40,588 nt of DNA, taken from contig CADCII010000017.1 in NCBI GenBank assembly GCA_902801515.1, forward strand, positions 1 to 40,588, read 5' to 3'. Source of the stretch: an uncultured Lachnospiraceae bacterium (GTDB lineage: Bacteria > Bacillota > Clostridia > Lachnospirales > Lachnospiraceae). Of this stretch, positions 1 through 7,073 are shown one piece after another. Below the pieces are notes generated by a model that had not been told where the DNA came from, made no database searches, and saw nothing but the letters and a program-made list of their open reading frames with translations. Position 1 is the first letter of the stretch. Each line of letters starts with the position of its first letter. A program made the translations under genes and the position numbers.

Positions 1-954
1 TTTACGACCATGGTGACAGGCGTTTTCTCAGACAAGTTTACGATGGGAAATATCCTGATCAAAACGACACCGCTGATCCTGACAGGCCTGGCGTTTTCAT
101 TTACCTATAAAGCCAACCTGTACAACATCGGAGCCCAGGGCCAGTTCTATATGGGATGCATGTTTGCGGTCGCGGTTTCCCTGAAACTGGGCGAGAAGAT
201 CCCGGGTCCCCTGGTTCTTATCCTTGCCTGCGCGGCTGCGATGGCAGGCGGTGCGCTGACCGGATTCATTATCGGCTTTCTGAAGGCAAAGACCGGTGCA
301 AATGAATTCCTGGTCAGTATGATGTCTACCTATGTGGTGATCTACCTGCTCCAGTATTCGCTCGGAAGCTGGCTGCAGGAGGACAAGCACGAGTACCTGA
401 AAACCAATTCCATCAAGAAATCCGCATGGCTTCCGAAGATCATAGACGGGACGTCAGTATCTCTTGGCATTGTGATAGCAGTGGTCGCGGCTATTGTGGT
501 CTGGCTGATCCTGTATCGCACGACGCTGGGTTACAGAGTGCGCGTAACCGGTCAGAATATCAATGCCGCCCGCCTGTCCGGGATCAATCCGTACAAAGAG
601 TACATGATCGCGTTCGCGATCTCGGGTGCGATCGCGGGACTGGCAGGTTTTACAGAGATCAACGGCATGCAGCATATGCTGCTGACGGATTTTGAAAGTT
701 CTATCGGATCCTACGGGATCGGTATCGCGATCATGGCATCGGCCAATCCGATCGGTGTTATCTTCGCGGCGCTCCTCTTCGGCTTCCTGCAGGTAGGCGG
801 AACGGTGCTGTCACACTCGACAGACGCCCCCGCCAGCGTGATCGATCTGATGCTCGGTTTCGTCATGCTGTTCGTCCTGATGTCCTTCTTCTTCCGGAGA
901 AAGGCTGAGATCAGGGCGATGAAGAAGCAGGCACTGGCAAAGGAGGAATCGTGA
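1..954 (+). CDS. Nucleoside-type ABC transporter permease (5' partial)
   Basis: Inner-membrane permease of the BPD_transp_2 (branched-chain/ribose/nucleoside) family, probably one of the two permeases of a Nup/Bmp purine-nucleoside importer. The frame is open to the first base of the window and the visible protein (about 317 residues) starts inside what should be the N-terminal part, so the true start lies upstream. The motif KANLYNIGAQGQFYMG, followed by several hydrophobic segments and the cytoplasmic loop with GINPYKEYMIAFAISGAIAGLAG, is typical of this family. It ends in a basic, Lys/Arg-rich tail. The next permease gene overlaps it by one base, so the two are translationally coupled. In related operons a BMP lipoprotein and an ATPase come first, and these would be expected just left of the window. 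The substrate (nucleoside) is inferred from family resemblance only. Confidence 0.85.
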   Translation, partial: FTTMVTGVFSDKFTMGNILIKTTPLILTGLAFSFTYKANLYNIGAQGQFYMGCMFAVAVSLKLGEKIPGPLVLILACAAAMAGGALTGFIIGFLKAKTGANEFLVSMMSTYVVIYLLQYSLGSWLQEDKHEYLKTNSIKKSAWLPKIIDGTSVSLGIVIAVVAAIVVWLILYRTTLGYRVRVTGQNINAARLSGINPYKEYMIAFAISGAIAGLAGFTEINGMQHMLLTDFESSIGSYGIGIAIMASANPIGVIFAALLFGFLQVGGTVLSHSTDAPASVIDLMLGFVMLFVLMSFFFRRKAEIRAMKKQALAKEES

Positions 955-1877
955 TGCAGAGTTTTATTAATCTTCTTACACGTGCCGTATTTATGAGTAC
1001 GCCGCTGATCCTCGGTGCTCTCGGAGAGGTAGTATCTGAGCGCTCCGGCATGATGGTCTGCGCAGTAGAAGGAATCTTCCTGGGCGGAGCCTGGGGCGGA
1101 TTTGCAGGCGCTTATCTGAGCGGCGGCAATCTGCTGGTCGGTTTCCTGTCCGCAATGGTTGTCGGTCTCCTGGTCGCTCTCCTGTACGGATTCACCACTA
1201 TCTACATGGGACAGCACCAGATCGTCATGGGAACTGCAGTCGCCATCCTGATGACCGGCTTCTGCACATTTTTCTACAGAGTGATCTTCGGGACACCGAC
1301 TTCCCCGCTGAAGGTAAGCACGCTCAAGACGATCCCGCTGGGACCGCTGGCGAAGATTCCATTCATCGGACAGATCATATTCAACCAGAATATCATCACA
1401 TACCTGACATGGATCCTGGTCCCGCTGATCTCTTATTTCATCTTCAAGACAGCGAACGGCCTGACGCTCCGCTCCTGCGGAGAGAATCCGGAAGCCGTTG
1501 ACGTAGCGGGCATCAACGTCCGCAGAGTCCGGATCCTTGCGGTCGGATTCGCCGGAATCCTCGGCGGCGTCGCCGGCGCCTACTATTCTCTGTGCAATGT
1601 CGGCATGTACACCTCCGAGATCATCAGCGGAAGAGGCTGGATCGCATTCGGCATCTGCTTCCTCGGTAACTGGAACCCGGTTGGCGCACTACTCTACGGC
1701 GTCATCTTCGGAATCTGCGACGCACTGGGCAACTACGTCAAGGCACTGGGAACCAGCGTCCTGCCGAACGAACTGTTCAGCGCCCTGCCATACCTGCTGG
1801 TCATTATCATGACTGCACTGAGGCGCTCGTTCAACGTACCGGCAAAGCTGGGATCGAATTATATCAAGGAAGAGTAA
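954..1877 (+). CDS. Nucleoside-type ABC transporter permease, second subunit
   Basis: Second BPD_transp_2 permease, 307 residues, pairing with the preceding gene to form the membrane channel of a nucleoside-type importer (NupQ-like). About eight to nine hydrophobic helices are visible. The segment beginning TPLILGALGEVVSERSGMM and the loop AVDVAGINVRRVRILAVGF are characteristic of the partner subunit in this system. ATG 954 was chosen over GTG 951 because AGGAGG (941-946) lies 7 bp before the ATG and only 4 bp before the GTG. The start overlaps the previous stop (TGATG), which indicates coupled translation. A strong hairpin terminator follows, so this is the last gene of its operon. Confidence 0.88.
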   Translation: MQSFINLLTRAVFMSTPLILGALGEVVSERSGMMVCAVEGIFLGGAWGGFAGAYLSGGNLLVGFLSAMVVGLLVALLYGFTTIYMGQHQIVMGTAVAILMTGFCTFFYRVIFGTPTSPLKVSTLKTIPLGPLAKIPFIGQIIFNQNIITYLTWILVPLISYFIFKTANGLTLRSCGENPEAVDVAGINVRRVRILAVGFAGILGGVAGAYYSLCNVGMYTSEIISGRGWIAFGICFLGNWNPVGALLYGVIFGICDALGNYVKALGTSVLPNELFSALPYLLVIIMTALRRSFNVPAKLGSNYIKEE

Positions 1878-1904
1878 TAATTGTCGGCGGTTGCTGCCGG
1901 TTCA

Positions 1905-1972
1905 GAACGAAAAGATCCCGCCCCTGCGCTTAGTGGAATGCGCGCGTGGGGCGGGATGCTTTTCGTTCTTTT
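1905..1972. terminator. Bidirectional intrinsic terminator
   Basis: A long inverted repeat with arms 1905-1924 and 1948-1968, GC-rich at the inner end (CCCGCCCC pairing with GGGGCGGG) and A-rich/T-rich at the outer ends, is followed by a T run. It lies between two convergent genes (permease and FAD dehydrogenase) and can serve both strands. Confidence 0.85.
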
Positions 1973-2021
1973 TAGATGACTCCCGTTTTTGTGTATCTGT
2001 TCCTGTGGAAATGAGCTGTCA

Positions 2022-3467
2022 TCAATTGAAGTGGTCCGCAATATATCTTGCTACATACACGCCGCTTGCCGAGGCGTGGGAGAGGGAGTGGGTGACTCCG
2101 CTTCCGTCTCCGATTATGAAAAGTCCTTTGTGACTGGTCTGCAGATCTTTGTCGATCTCGACCTTCATGTTGTAGAATTTGACTTCGACACCGTACAGCA
2201 GGGTGTCGTCGTTGGCGGTTCCCGGCGCGATCTTATCCAGGGCGTAGATCATTTCAATGATGTCGTCCAGGATACGCTTCGGGATGACCAGGCTCAGGTC
2301 TCCGGGCGTTGCGTCCAGTGTCGGTGTGACGAAGGACTTGGAGATTCTCTTCTCTGTGCTGCGGTGTCCGCGGATCAGATCGCCGAAGCGCTGCAGGATC
2401 ACACCGCCGCCAAGCATGTTGGACAGGCGCGCGATGGATTCGCCGTATCCGTTGCTGTCGTGGAACGGATCGGTGAAGTGTTTGGACACCAGCAGGGCAA
2501 AGTTGGTATTGCCGGTCTGCTTCTCGGGATCTTCATAGCTGTGGCCGTTGACAGTCACGATACCGTTCGTGTTTTCATTTACGACCGCACCCTTCGGATT
2601 CATGCAGAAGGTGCGGACCAGGTCCTGGTACTTCTGCGTTTTGTAGACGATCTTTCCTTCATACAGCTCGTCCGTAATCTCCTGGAAGACTTCTGCCGGA
2701 AGTTCAACACGGACGCCGATATCGACCTGATTGGATCTTGTCCGGATTCCGAGAGAGTCGCAGACGCCTTCCATCCAGCTGCTTCCGCTGCGGCCGACCG
2801 AAGCGATGCAGTAGTCGCATGAATAAGTCTCATTTTCAGTCTCTATCTCGAAGCCTTTCAGGGCACTGGCTGTCTGCGGATCGGATGCTTTATTGGCCAA
2901 GTCTGCCTGCGGATCAGAAGCATCAGCAGCCAGCGACCGGATATTGCGGACCGGAGTATGGAAGTAGAACTCGGCCTTATCTTTCAGATCTGCATATATA
3001 TTCGTGAGCACATCATAATTGATATCCGTTCCCAGATGACGCACGGAAGCGGTCAGCAGGTGAAGATTGTTCTTCAGGCAGATCGTCTTGAATCTGGAAT
3101 TGCCGGTGGAATACAGTTTTGTCGCTCCGCCGCCGTTCTCCACGTTGATCTTGTCAACATAATTCATCAGGTCGATGGCCTGTTTTCTGCCGATATACTC
3201 GTAGAGCGTCCCGCCGAATTCATTTGTAATATTATACTTTCCGTCTGAAAATGCGCCGGCGCCGCCAAAGCCGTTCATAATGGAACAGGTCTTGCAGTGG
3301 ATACAGGTTTTGATTTTATCTCCGTCGATCGGGCACTTACGGTTCTCAAGCGGAGCGCCCGCCTCAAATATGGCGACCTTCAGGCCGGGGCAGAGCCTGG
3401 TCAGTTCATACGCAGAAAAGATTCCGCCGGGACCGGCTCCGATGATGATCACATCATAGTGTTTCAT
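2022..3467 (-). CDS. FAD-dependent dehydrogenase (COG2509-like)
   Basis: Predicted soluble flavoprotein, 481 residues, of the uncharacterised FAD-dependent dehydrogenase group (COG2509, related to geranylgeranyl-reductase-like and glucose-inhibited-division-like flavoproteins). The N-terminus carries the dinucleotide-binding motif VIIIGAGPGGIFSAYEL, followed by the acidic end of the second strand (AIFEAG). A cysteine cluster (KCPIDGDKIKTCIHCKTC) follows near residues 45-65 and could bind metal or form disulfides. The C-terminal LFIIGDGSGVTHSLSHASASG is the usual FAD-contacting end. ATG 3467 was chosen because GGAGG lies 6-8 bp upstream; a longer in-frame start 12 codons earlier lacks a ribosome site. 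The substrate is unknown. It is monocistronic, with its own promoter upstream and a shared terminator downstream. Confidence 0.85.
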   Translation of the reverse strand: MKHYDVIIIGAGPGGIFSAYELTRLCPGLKVAIFEAGAPLENRKCPIDGDKIKTCIHCKTCSIMNGFGGAGAFSDGKYNITNEFGGTLYEYIGRKQAIDLMNYVDKINVENGGGATKLYSTGNSRFKTICLKNNLHLLTASVRHLGTDINYDVLTNIYADLKDKAEFYFHTPVRNIRSLAADASDPQADLANKASDPQTASALKGFEIETENETYSCDYCIASVGRSGSSWMEGVCDSLGIRTRSNQVDIGVRVELPAEVFQEITDELYEGKIVYKTQKYQDLVRTFCMNPKGAVVNENTNGIVTVNGHSYEDPEKQTGNTNFALLVSKHFTDPFHDSNGYGESIARLSNMLGGGVILQRFGDLIRGHRSTEKRISKSFVTPTLDATPGDLSLVIPKRILDDIIEMIYALDKIAPGTANDDTLLYGVEVKFYNMKVEIDKDLQTSHKGLFIIGDGSGVTHSLSHASASGVYVARYIADHFN

Positions 3468-3510
3468 GATAAACCTCCGAACAGATTGTGTATAATTAAC
3501 CACCCACGAA

Positions 3511-3539
3511 AGTGTAGCAGATTAATGCCTGCTTGTGAA
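3511..3539 (-). promoter_or_regulatory. SigA-type promoter of the FAD dehydrogenase gene
   Basis: On the minus strand TTCACA (3534-3539) is followed after 17 bp by TACACT (3511-3516), a good match to a housekeeping promoter. Predicted transcript start is near 3504, about 37 bases before the start codon. Confidence 0.55.
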
Positions 3540-3546
3540 TGAGAAA

Positions 3547-3555
3547 TGGTATACT
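3547..3555 (+). promoter_or_regulatory. Possible extended -10 promoter of the metallopeptidase gene
   Basis: TG-G-TATACT is an extended -10 element without a clear -35 box, about 105 bases before the COG1451 metallopeptidase gene. It is the best promoter candidate in this divergent intergenic region. Confidence 0.35.
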
Positions 3556-3662
3556 TATTTGGCACGAAGTCAACAATCAGCAGGGTAAATACTGCTGATA
3601 CCGATAGTGACCAAGTCTGAAAGACAGTCAATTCAACAGAAACATCAAAGATTATTAAGAGA

Positions 3663-4217
3663 ATGAATTATCAGCTGATAAGAAGTAAACGGAAAACAAT
3701 AGGAATCCAGGTGAAGGACGGAGCGGTCATAGTAAGGGCGCCTGCACGCTCATCTATGAAGGATATCGAAGCTTTTGTGGAGCGGTCCCGCCCCTGGATT
3801 GAAAAGCACCTGCGCCTTCAGGAGGAAATGAAGATAAAGCAGGAAGCTTCCGACTTGAAGAAACTGACAAGAGAAGAACTGGAGGCGCTGGCGCAGGAAG
3901 CAGTGCGCCGTATTCCCGGCAGGGTTGCTTATTATGCCCCTAAGGTCGGTGTGACATACGGAAACATCACGATCCGCAATCAGCGCACCCGCTGGGGCAG
4001 CTGCAGCGCCAAGGGCAATCTGAACTTCAACTGCCTTCTGTGCCTGGCACCGCCCGGAGTCCTGGACGCGGTCGTTGTCCATGAACTGTGTCACCGCCTG
4101 GAAATGAACCACTCAAAACGTTTCTATGAGGAAGTCCTGAGAGTATATCCGGATTATTACAAGGATCATGGATGGCTGAAGGAACATGGCAGCGAACTGC
4201 TTGGCAGGCTTCCGTAG
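3663..4217 (+). CDS. YgjP/DUF45-family zinc metallopeptidase (COG1451)
   Basis: Cytoplasmic protein of 184 residues in the M48/SprT-like YgjP family (DUF45). Two family signatures are clear: RTRWGSCS (residues 108-115) and the zinc site HELCH (140-144) with a third histidine at 150 (NHS). The N-terminal half is the usual beta-strand region beginning YQLIRSKRKTIGIQV. The start at ATG 3663 fits the family N-terminus although its ribosome site is weak (AAGAG). Family members are somewhat variable in length and this one is at the short end. The physiological substrate is not known. It stands alone between a divergent flavoprotein gene and the WG-repeat gene. Confidence 0.85.
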   Translation: MNYQLIRSKRKTIGIQVKDGAVIVRAPARSSMKDIEAFVERSRPWIEKHLRLQEEMKIKQEASDLKKLTREELEALAQEAVRRIPGRVAYYAPKVGVTYGNITIRNQRTRWGSCSAKGNLNFNCLLCLAPPGVLDAVVVHELCHRLEMNHSKRFYEEVLRVYPDYYKDHGWLKEHGSELLGRLP

Positions 4218-4327
4218 ATGAAACCGGCGGGAGCGGAACAGTCTTGGTATCAGATAAAAACTACTGCTGCTGGAAGATGGCTGCCGGAAAATGTATGGAA
4301 ACGGTCTGACAAAATTGCACGGAGAAG

Positions 4328-4356
4328 TTGCTAGAGAATTCATTTTCCTGTACAAT
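4328..4356 (+). promoter_or_regulatory. SigA-type promoter of the WG-repeat gene
   Basis: TTGCTA (4328-4333), a 17-bp spacer, and TACAAT (4351-4356). The predicted transcript start near 4363 gives a leader of about 60 bases before the AGGAGG-preceded start codon. Confidence 0.65.
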
Positions 4357-4422
4357 ATTAACAATTACCAATAGGCTTTCGATTGTTGTAGATACTAATA
4401 ATGAATTAGCAGGAGGTGGACT

Positions 4423-6078
4423 ATGAGGAGAAAACTTGCGGCTGCAGCTGTTTTTGTGGCGGCGGTCCTGGGACTGAGCAGCCTTGCCTGGGCCGGAACA
4501 ACACTGGAAAACATCGGAACGGTCGACTTTGCGGATGAATGGATCGACGGTACGAACCTGCTGGCAAAGCAGGATTCATCGGGCAATTACACAATTTCCG
4601 ACATGAACGGAACGGATCTTTCCACGAATTCCTACGGAAGAATAGGATATGATTCCGGATACGGATTTATGACTGTAACGGTTTCTGCCGAGGACGGAAT
4701 CAACGGGACCGGCGTAGCCAACCTGAAAGGTGAGGAGATCGTTCCCTGCACCTATGGTGAGATTGATTTTGAAAATGAACACTGGATCTCTGCGATCGTG
4801 CTGACGGCAGCCACGGCAGATCAGTATGACTATGAATCCTGGTTCAATGACAACTATTATCTGATCGACCATGTGGACTTCTACTATGTGGATGATGATG
4901 GCGCTGCAGCAAAGGTCTCCAGCCTGAACCGCGATGTCTATAAAGACTGCAATGCATATGGCCGTTTTATCAACATTGAGAGCAGAGCCGACGGAAGCGT
5001 AACAGCATATGACGGAACCTGGTCTGCAGTAGAGACTCCGGAGCCGATGGACAGTCTGTATGACGAAGCTCCCGGCGCGTCAGAAGACATTATTTCCTAT
5101 TATGAGAACGGACAGTATGGCCTGAAAGATTCTGCAGGAAATGTTATCATTGGGCCGACCTACGGATATATCAGCACCTTCGAAGGCGATTATGTAGAGG
5201 TCACAAACCGCCTGGAGAGCGGCGAAGTGAAAGGCCTGATCGATAAGACCGGCGCAGTTGTTGTTCCGGTAGAGTATGAGAAGATCGATAAGGCATACTA
5301 TGCTCCGGCAAATGCGGAGAATGGTTATTCCAGATACGCATACAAGAACTTTGGCTACTTTGCTGTAGTGAAAGACAATAAGCTCGGTTACGTGGATGAA
5401 GCCGGCAATGTTACCTGTGATTTCACGATCGCCAAAGACAACTGTGACAACTATGGTGCTTCCGCAACTTATACAGATATGGGCGGCGCTCTTCATCTGC
5501 TTGCGGCAGACGGAACCGACACAGACATCTCTCAGTACAACAGCGTCTACGCACTGGATGGCGGCAGCGGAATGTACTACAAAGTCACGGATGCCGATTA
5601 CAATTACGGTGTAATTGACTGGCATGGTGATGTAATCGCTGAAGTTAAGTACAACAGTGTGGATCTCTCCGGAGACGGACAGTACCTCCTGCTTCAGATC
5701 GACTATGGCGCTCCCTGCGAACTGGTCAAGCTGACATATACTCCTGAGGGTGGTGCGGCACCTGCAGCTGAAGAAGGAGACGGAGATGAGGCAGCGGCCT
5801 CAGATGCAGCAGCAGAAGGAACCGGGGATGCAGCAGGAGCTGACCTGTCATCTGTCGCGGCACTGATCGACAGTGCAGTTACTCTGGCAAACTCGGATGC
5901 CGGCGCTAACAAGGATGCCATCATCAGCGTGCTGAATAAAGCTTCCGAAGCTCTTGCCGACAGCAAGCCGGAGGTTAAGGCTGTAATCGACAGTGCACTG
6001 GCACTGATGCAGTCCGACAGCGTAGACGGATCAGCTGTAGCAACTGTTCTGAATGGCGCAAAAGCACTGATTGGCTGA
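4423..6078 (+). CDS. Exported WG-repeat protein with duplicated C-terminal helical module
   Basis: Predicted secreted or surface protein, 551 residues. Residues 1-24 form a signal peptide (basic MRRK, hydrophobic Ala/Val core, AWA cleavage site before Gly25). The body contains WG-type repeats, for example YGLKDSAGNVIIGPTYGYI, GLIDKTGAVVVPVEYEKI and LGYVDEAGNV; these are beta-rich modules of unknown binding function. An Ala/Glu/Asp-rich linker near residues 445-475 leads to two similar helical segments that end the protein. There is no LPXTG-like signal or membrane anchor, so it may be released or bound non-covalently. AGGAGG lies 6 bp before the ATG. It has its own promoter and a terminator, so it is probably a single-gene unit. 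Confidence 0.85.
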   Translation: MRRKLAAAAVFVAAVLGLSSLAWAGTTLENIGTVDFADEWIDGTNLLAKQDSSGNYTISDMNGTDLSTNSYGRIGYDSGYGFMTVTVSAEDGINGTGVANLKGEEIVPCTYGEIDFENEHWISAIVLTAATADQYDYESWFNDNYYLIDHVDFYYVDDDGAAAKVSSLNRDVYKDCNAYGRFINIESRADGSVTAYDGTWSAVETPEPMDSLYDEAPGASEDIISYYENGQYGLKDSAGNVIIGPTYGYISTFEGDYVEVTNRLESGEVKGLIDKTGAVVVPVEYEKIDKAYYAPANAENGYSRYAYKNFGYFAVVKDNKLGYVDEAGNVTCDFTIAKDNCDNYGASATYTDMGGALHLLAADGTDTDISQYNSVYALDGGSGMYYKVTDADYNYGVIDWHGDVIAEVKYNSVDLSGDGQYLLLQIDYGAPCELVKLTYTPEGGAAPAAEEGDGDEAAASDAAAEGTGDAAGADLSSVAALIDSAVTLANSDAGANKDAIISVLNKASEALADSKPEVKAVIDSALALMQSDSVDGSAVATVLNGAKALIG

Positions 6079-6087
6079 CGAAAGCAT

Positions 6088-6124
6088 GAACAAGTGCCTA
6101 TGAACAAGTGCCTGTCACTCGTTC
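6088..6124. repeat. Palindromic repeat element, copy A1 (half plus full unit)
   Basis: Contains the 9-base arm GAACAAGTG at 6088-6096. A full unit follows at 6102-6124: GAACAAGTG, a 5-base loop CCTGT, then CACTCGTTC (one change from the perfect arm). The same element recurs at 6202-6235 and 19504-19552. Confidence 0.8.
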
Positions 6125-6162
6125 AAAAGCGGCACTGGCTGTCATAAACATAGCAGAAAACC

Positions 6163-6199
6163 GGGGACCGGACAGATTGTCCGGTCCCCTCGTTTGTTT
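6163..6199. terminator. Intrinsic terminator after the WG-repeat gene
   Basis: A perfect 12-bp stem (GGGGACCGGACA at 6163-6174 with its complement at 6178-6189) closes a 3-base loop and is followed by a T-rich stretch. It lies between two convergent genes and between two copies of the palindromic repeat. Confidence 0.85.
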
Positions 6200-6201
6200 C
6201 T

Positions 6202-6235
6202 AAACAAGTGCCTGTCACTTGTTCATCACTTGTTC
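6202..6235. repeat. Palindromic repeat element, copy A2 (full plus half unit)
   Basis: Full unit at 6202-6224 (AAACAAGTG, loop CCTGT, CACTTGTTC) followed by an extra right arm CACTTGTTC at 6227-6235. The extra arm overlaps the stop codon of the rhomboid gene, read from the other strand. Confidence 0.8.
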
Positions 6236-6806
6236 AACGCATCATCAGGAAGATCTGTGTCAGGATCAGTCCGGTGATGGCGCCTCCCATATGAGCCTGC
6301 CAGGCGATCCCCGGCATAAAATTGATCGCCGCGTTCATGGCCAGTGTTACGGCGATGCTGCGGATCCCGGAGGCGGAGTGGGCGCGGACCAGCAGCAGGA
6401 AGACGCTGAACATCAGCCCGTACAGTCCGCCGGACAGTCCTACAGAGTACCGTGTTTTGGAGATGCAGTACTCCAGGATGCTTCCTCCGGCAACGGAACC
6501 GAGCAGAATCACGGCAAACCAGACATGACCGTAGAGGTCTTCCAGATAGTGCAGGTTATACAGCGCGAGCATATTCATGGCGATGTGCCAGGGCCGGATA
6601 TGGGTAAAACCGACCGTAATGAGGCGCCACCACTGCCCCTGCCGGATCTTTTCACGGTCATAGCAGCCATACCGGACTGCTCTCTCCAGCGGCCGGCTGC
6701 CTTTTCCGGAATTGATCAGTATGAAGATTACCGCGCAGATGGCTAACACCACATGCCACACACACAGACCGCCGTCAAACAGAGTATCAACTCCTCGTGC
6801 TGTCAT
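6234..6806 (-). CDS. Rhomboid-family intramembrane serine protease
   Basis: Polytopic membrane protease, 190 residues, cleaving within or near transmembrane segments of other membrane proteins. The catalytic dyad is visible: Ser125 in GLSGGLYG and His172 in WQAHMGGAITG. The HIAMNM segment (His74, Asn78) matches the oxyanion-stabilising His/Asn of the family, and six hydrophobic helices fit the minimal rhomboid core. ATG 6806 was chosen because AGGAGG lies about 8 bp upstream; the longer frame adds 13 Arg-rich residues without a ribosome site. The stop codon and last codons run into the palindromic repeat, so the repeat may have reshaped the C-terminus. Substrates are unknown. Confidence 0.88.
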   Translation of the reverse strand: MTARGVDTLFDGGLCVWHVVLAICAVIFILINSGKGSRPLERAVRYGCYDREKIRQGQWWRLITVGFTHIRPWHIAMNMLALYNLHYLEDLYGHVWFAVILLGSVAGGSILEYCISKTRYSVGLSGGLYGLMFSVFLLLVRAHSASGIRSIAVTLAMNAAINFMPGIAWQAHMGGAITGLILTQIFLMMR

Positions 6807-7073
6807 CTCATCCACCCTCCTGCATTGCAGCCTCCGGCGCCGCACACCGGGCGTAAGTCTCCAGGTGCCAGACTTAAAATGTCCTGCCGACAGGTAAACT
6901 GCACATAAAATTCATTTAGTAGTCACATTGTACAACCACAGGATAGTATATCATTTTATCTGCAGGAAAACAGTCAGTTGTACATCGGACGTTTTTTCTG
7001 ATAAACTGATAGGCAGGTATTTATTACTGCAAATACATCAGGCCGGAGCGCTGATGCGGAAAGGAGCGGGGGT

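Noticed and set aside
1989-2822. Plus-strand frame of 277 codons opposite the FAD dehydrogenase
   Set aside because: The opposite strand encodes an unmistakable flavoprotein with promoter and ribosome site.
6088-6235. Possible insertion sequence ends
   Set aside because: No transposase gene, no target duplication and only short palindromic arms; a dispersed palindromic repeat fits better.
6929-7005. Promoter of the beta-CASP operon
   Set aside because: Several weak candidates (TTGTAC at 6929 or 6978 with poor -10 boxes) are present and none is convincing, so no feature was entered.
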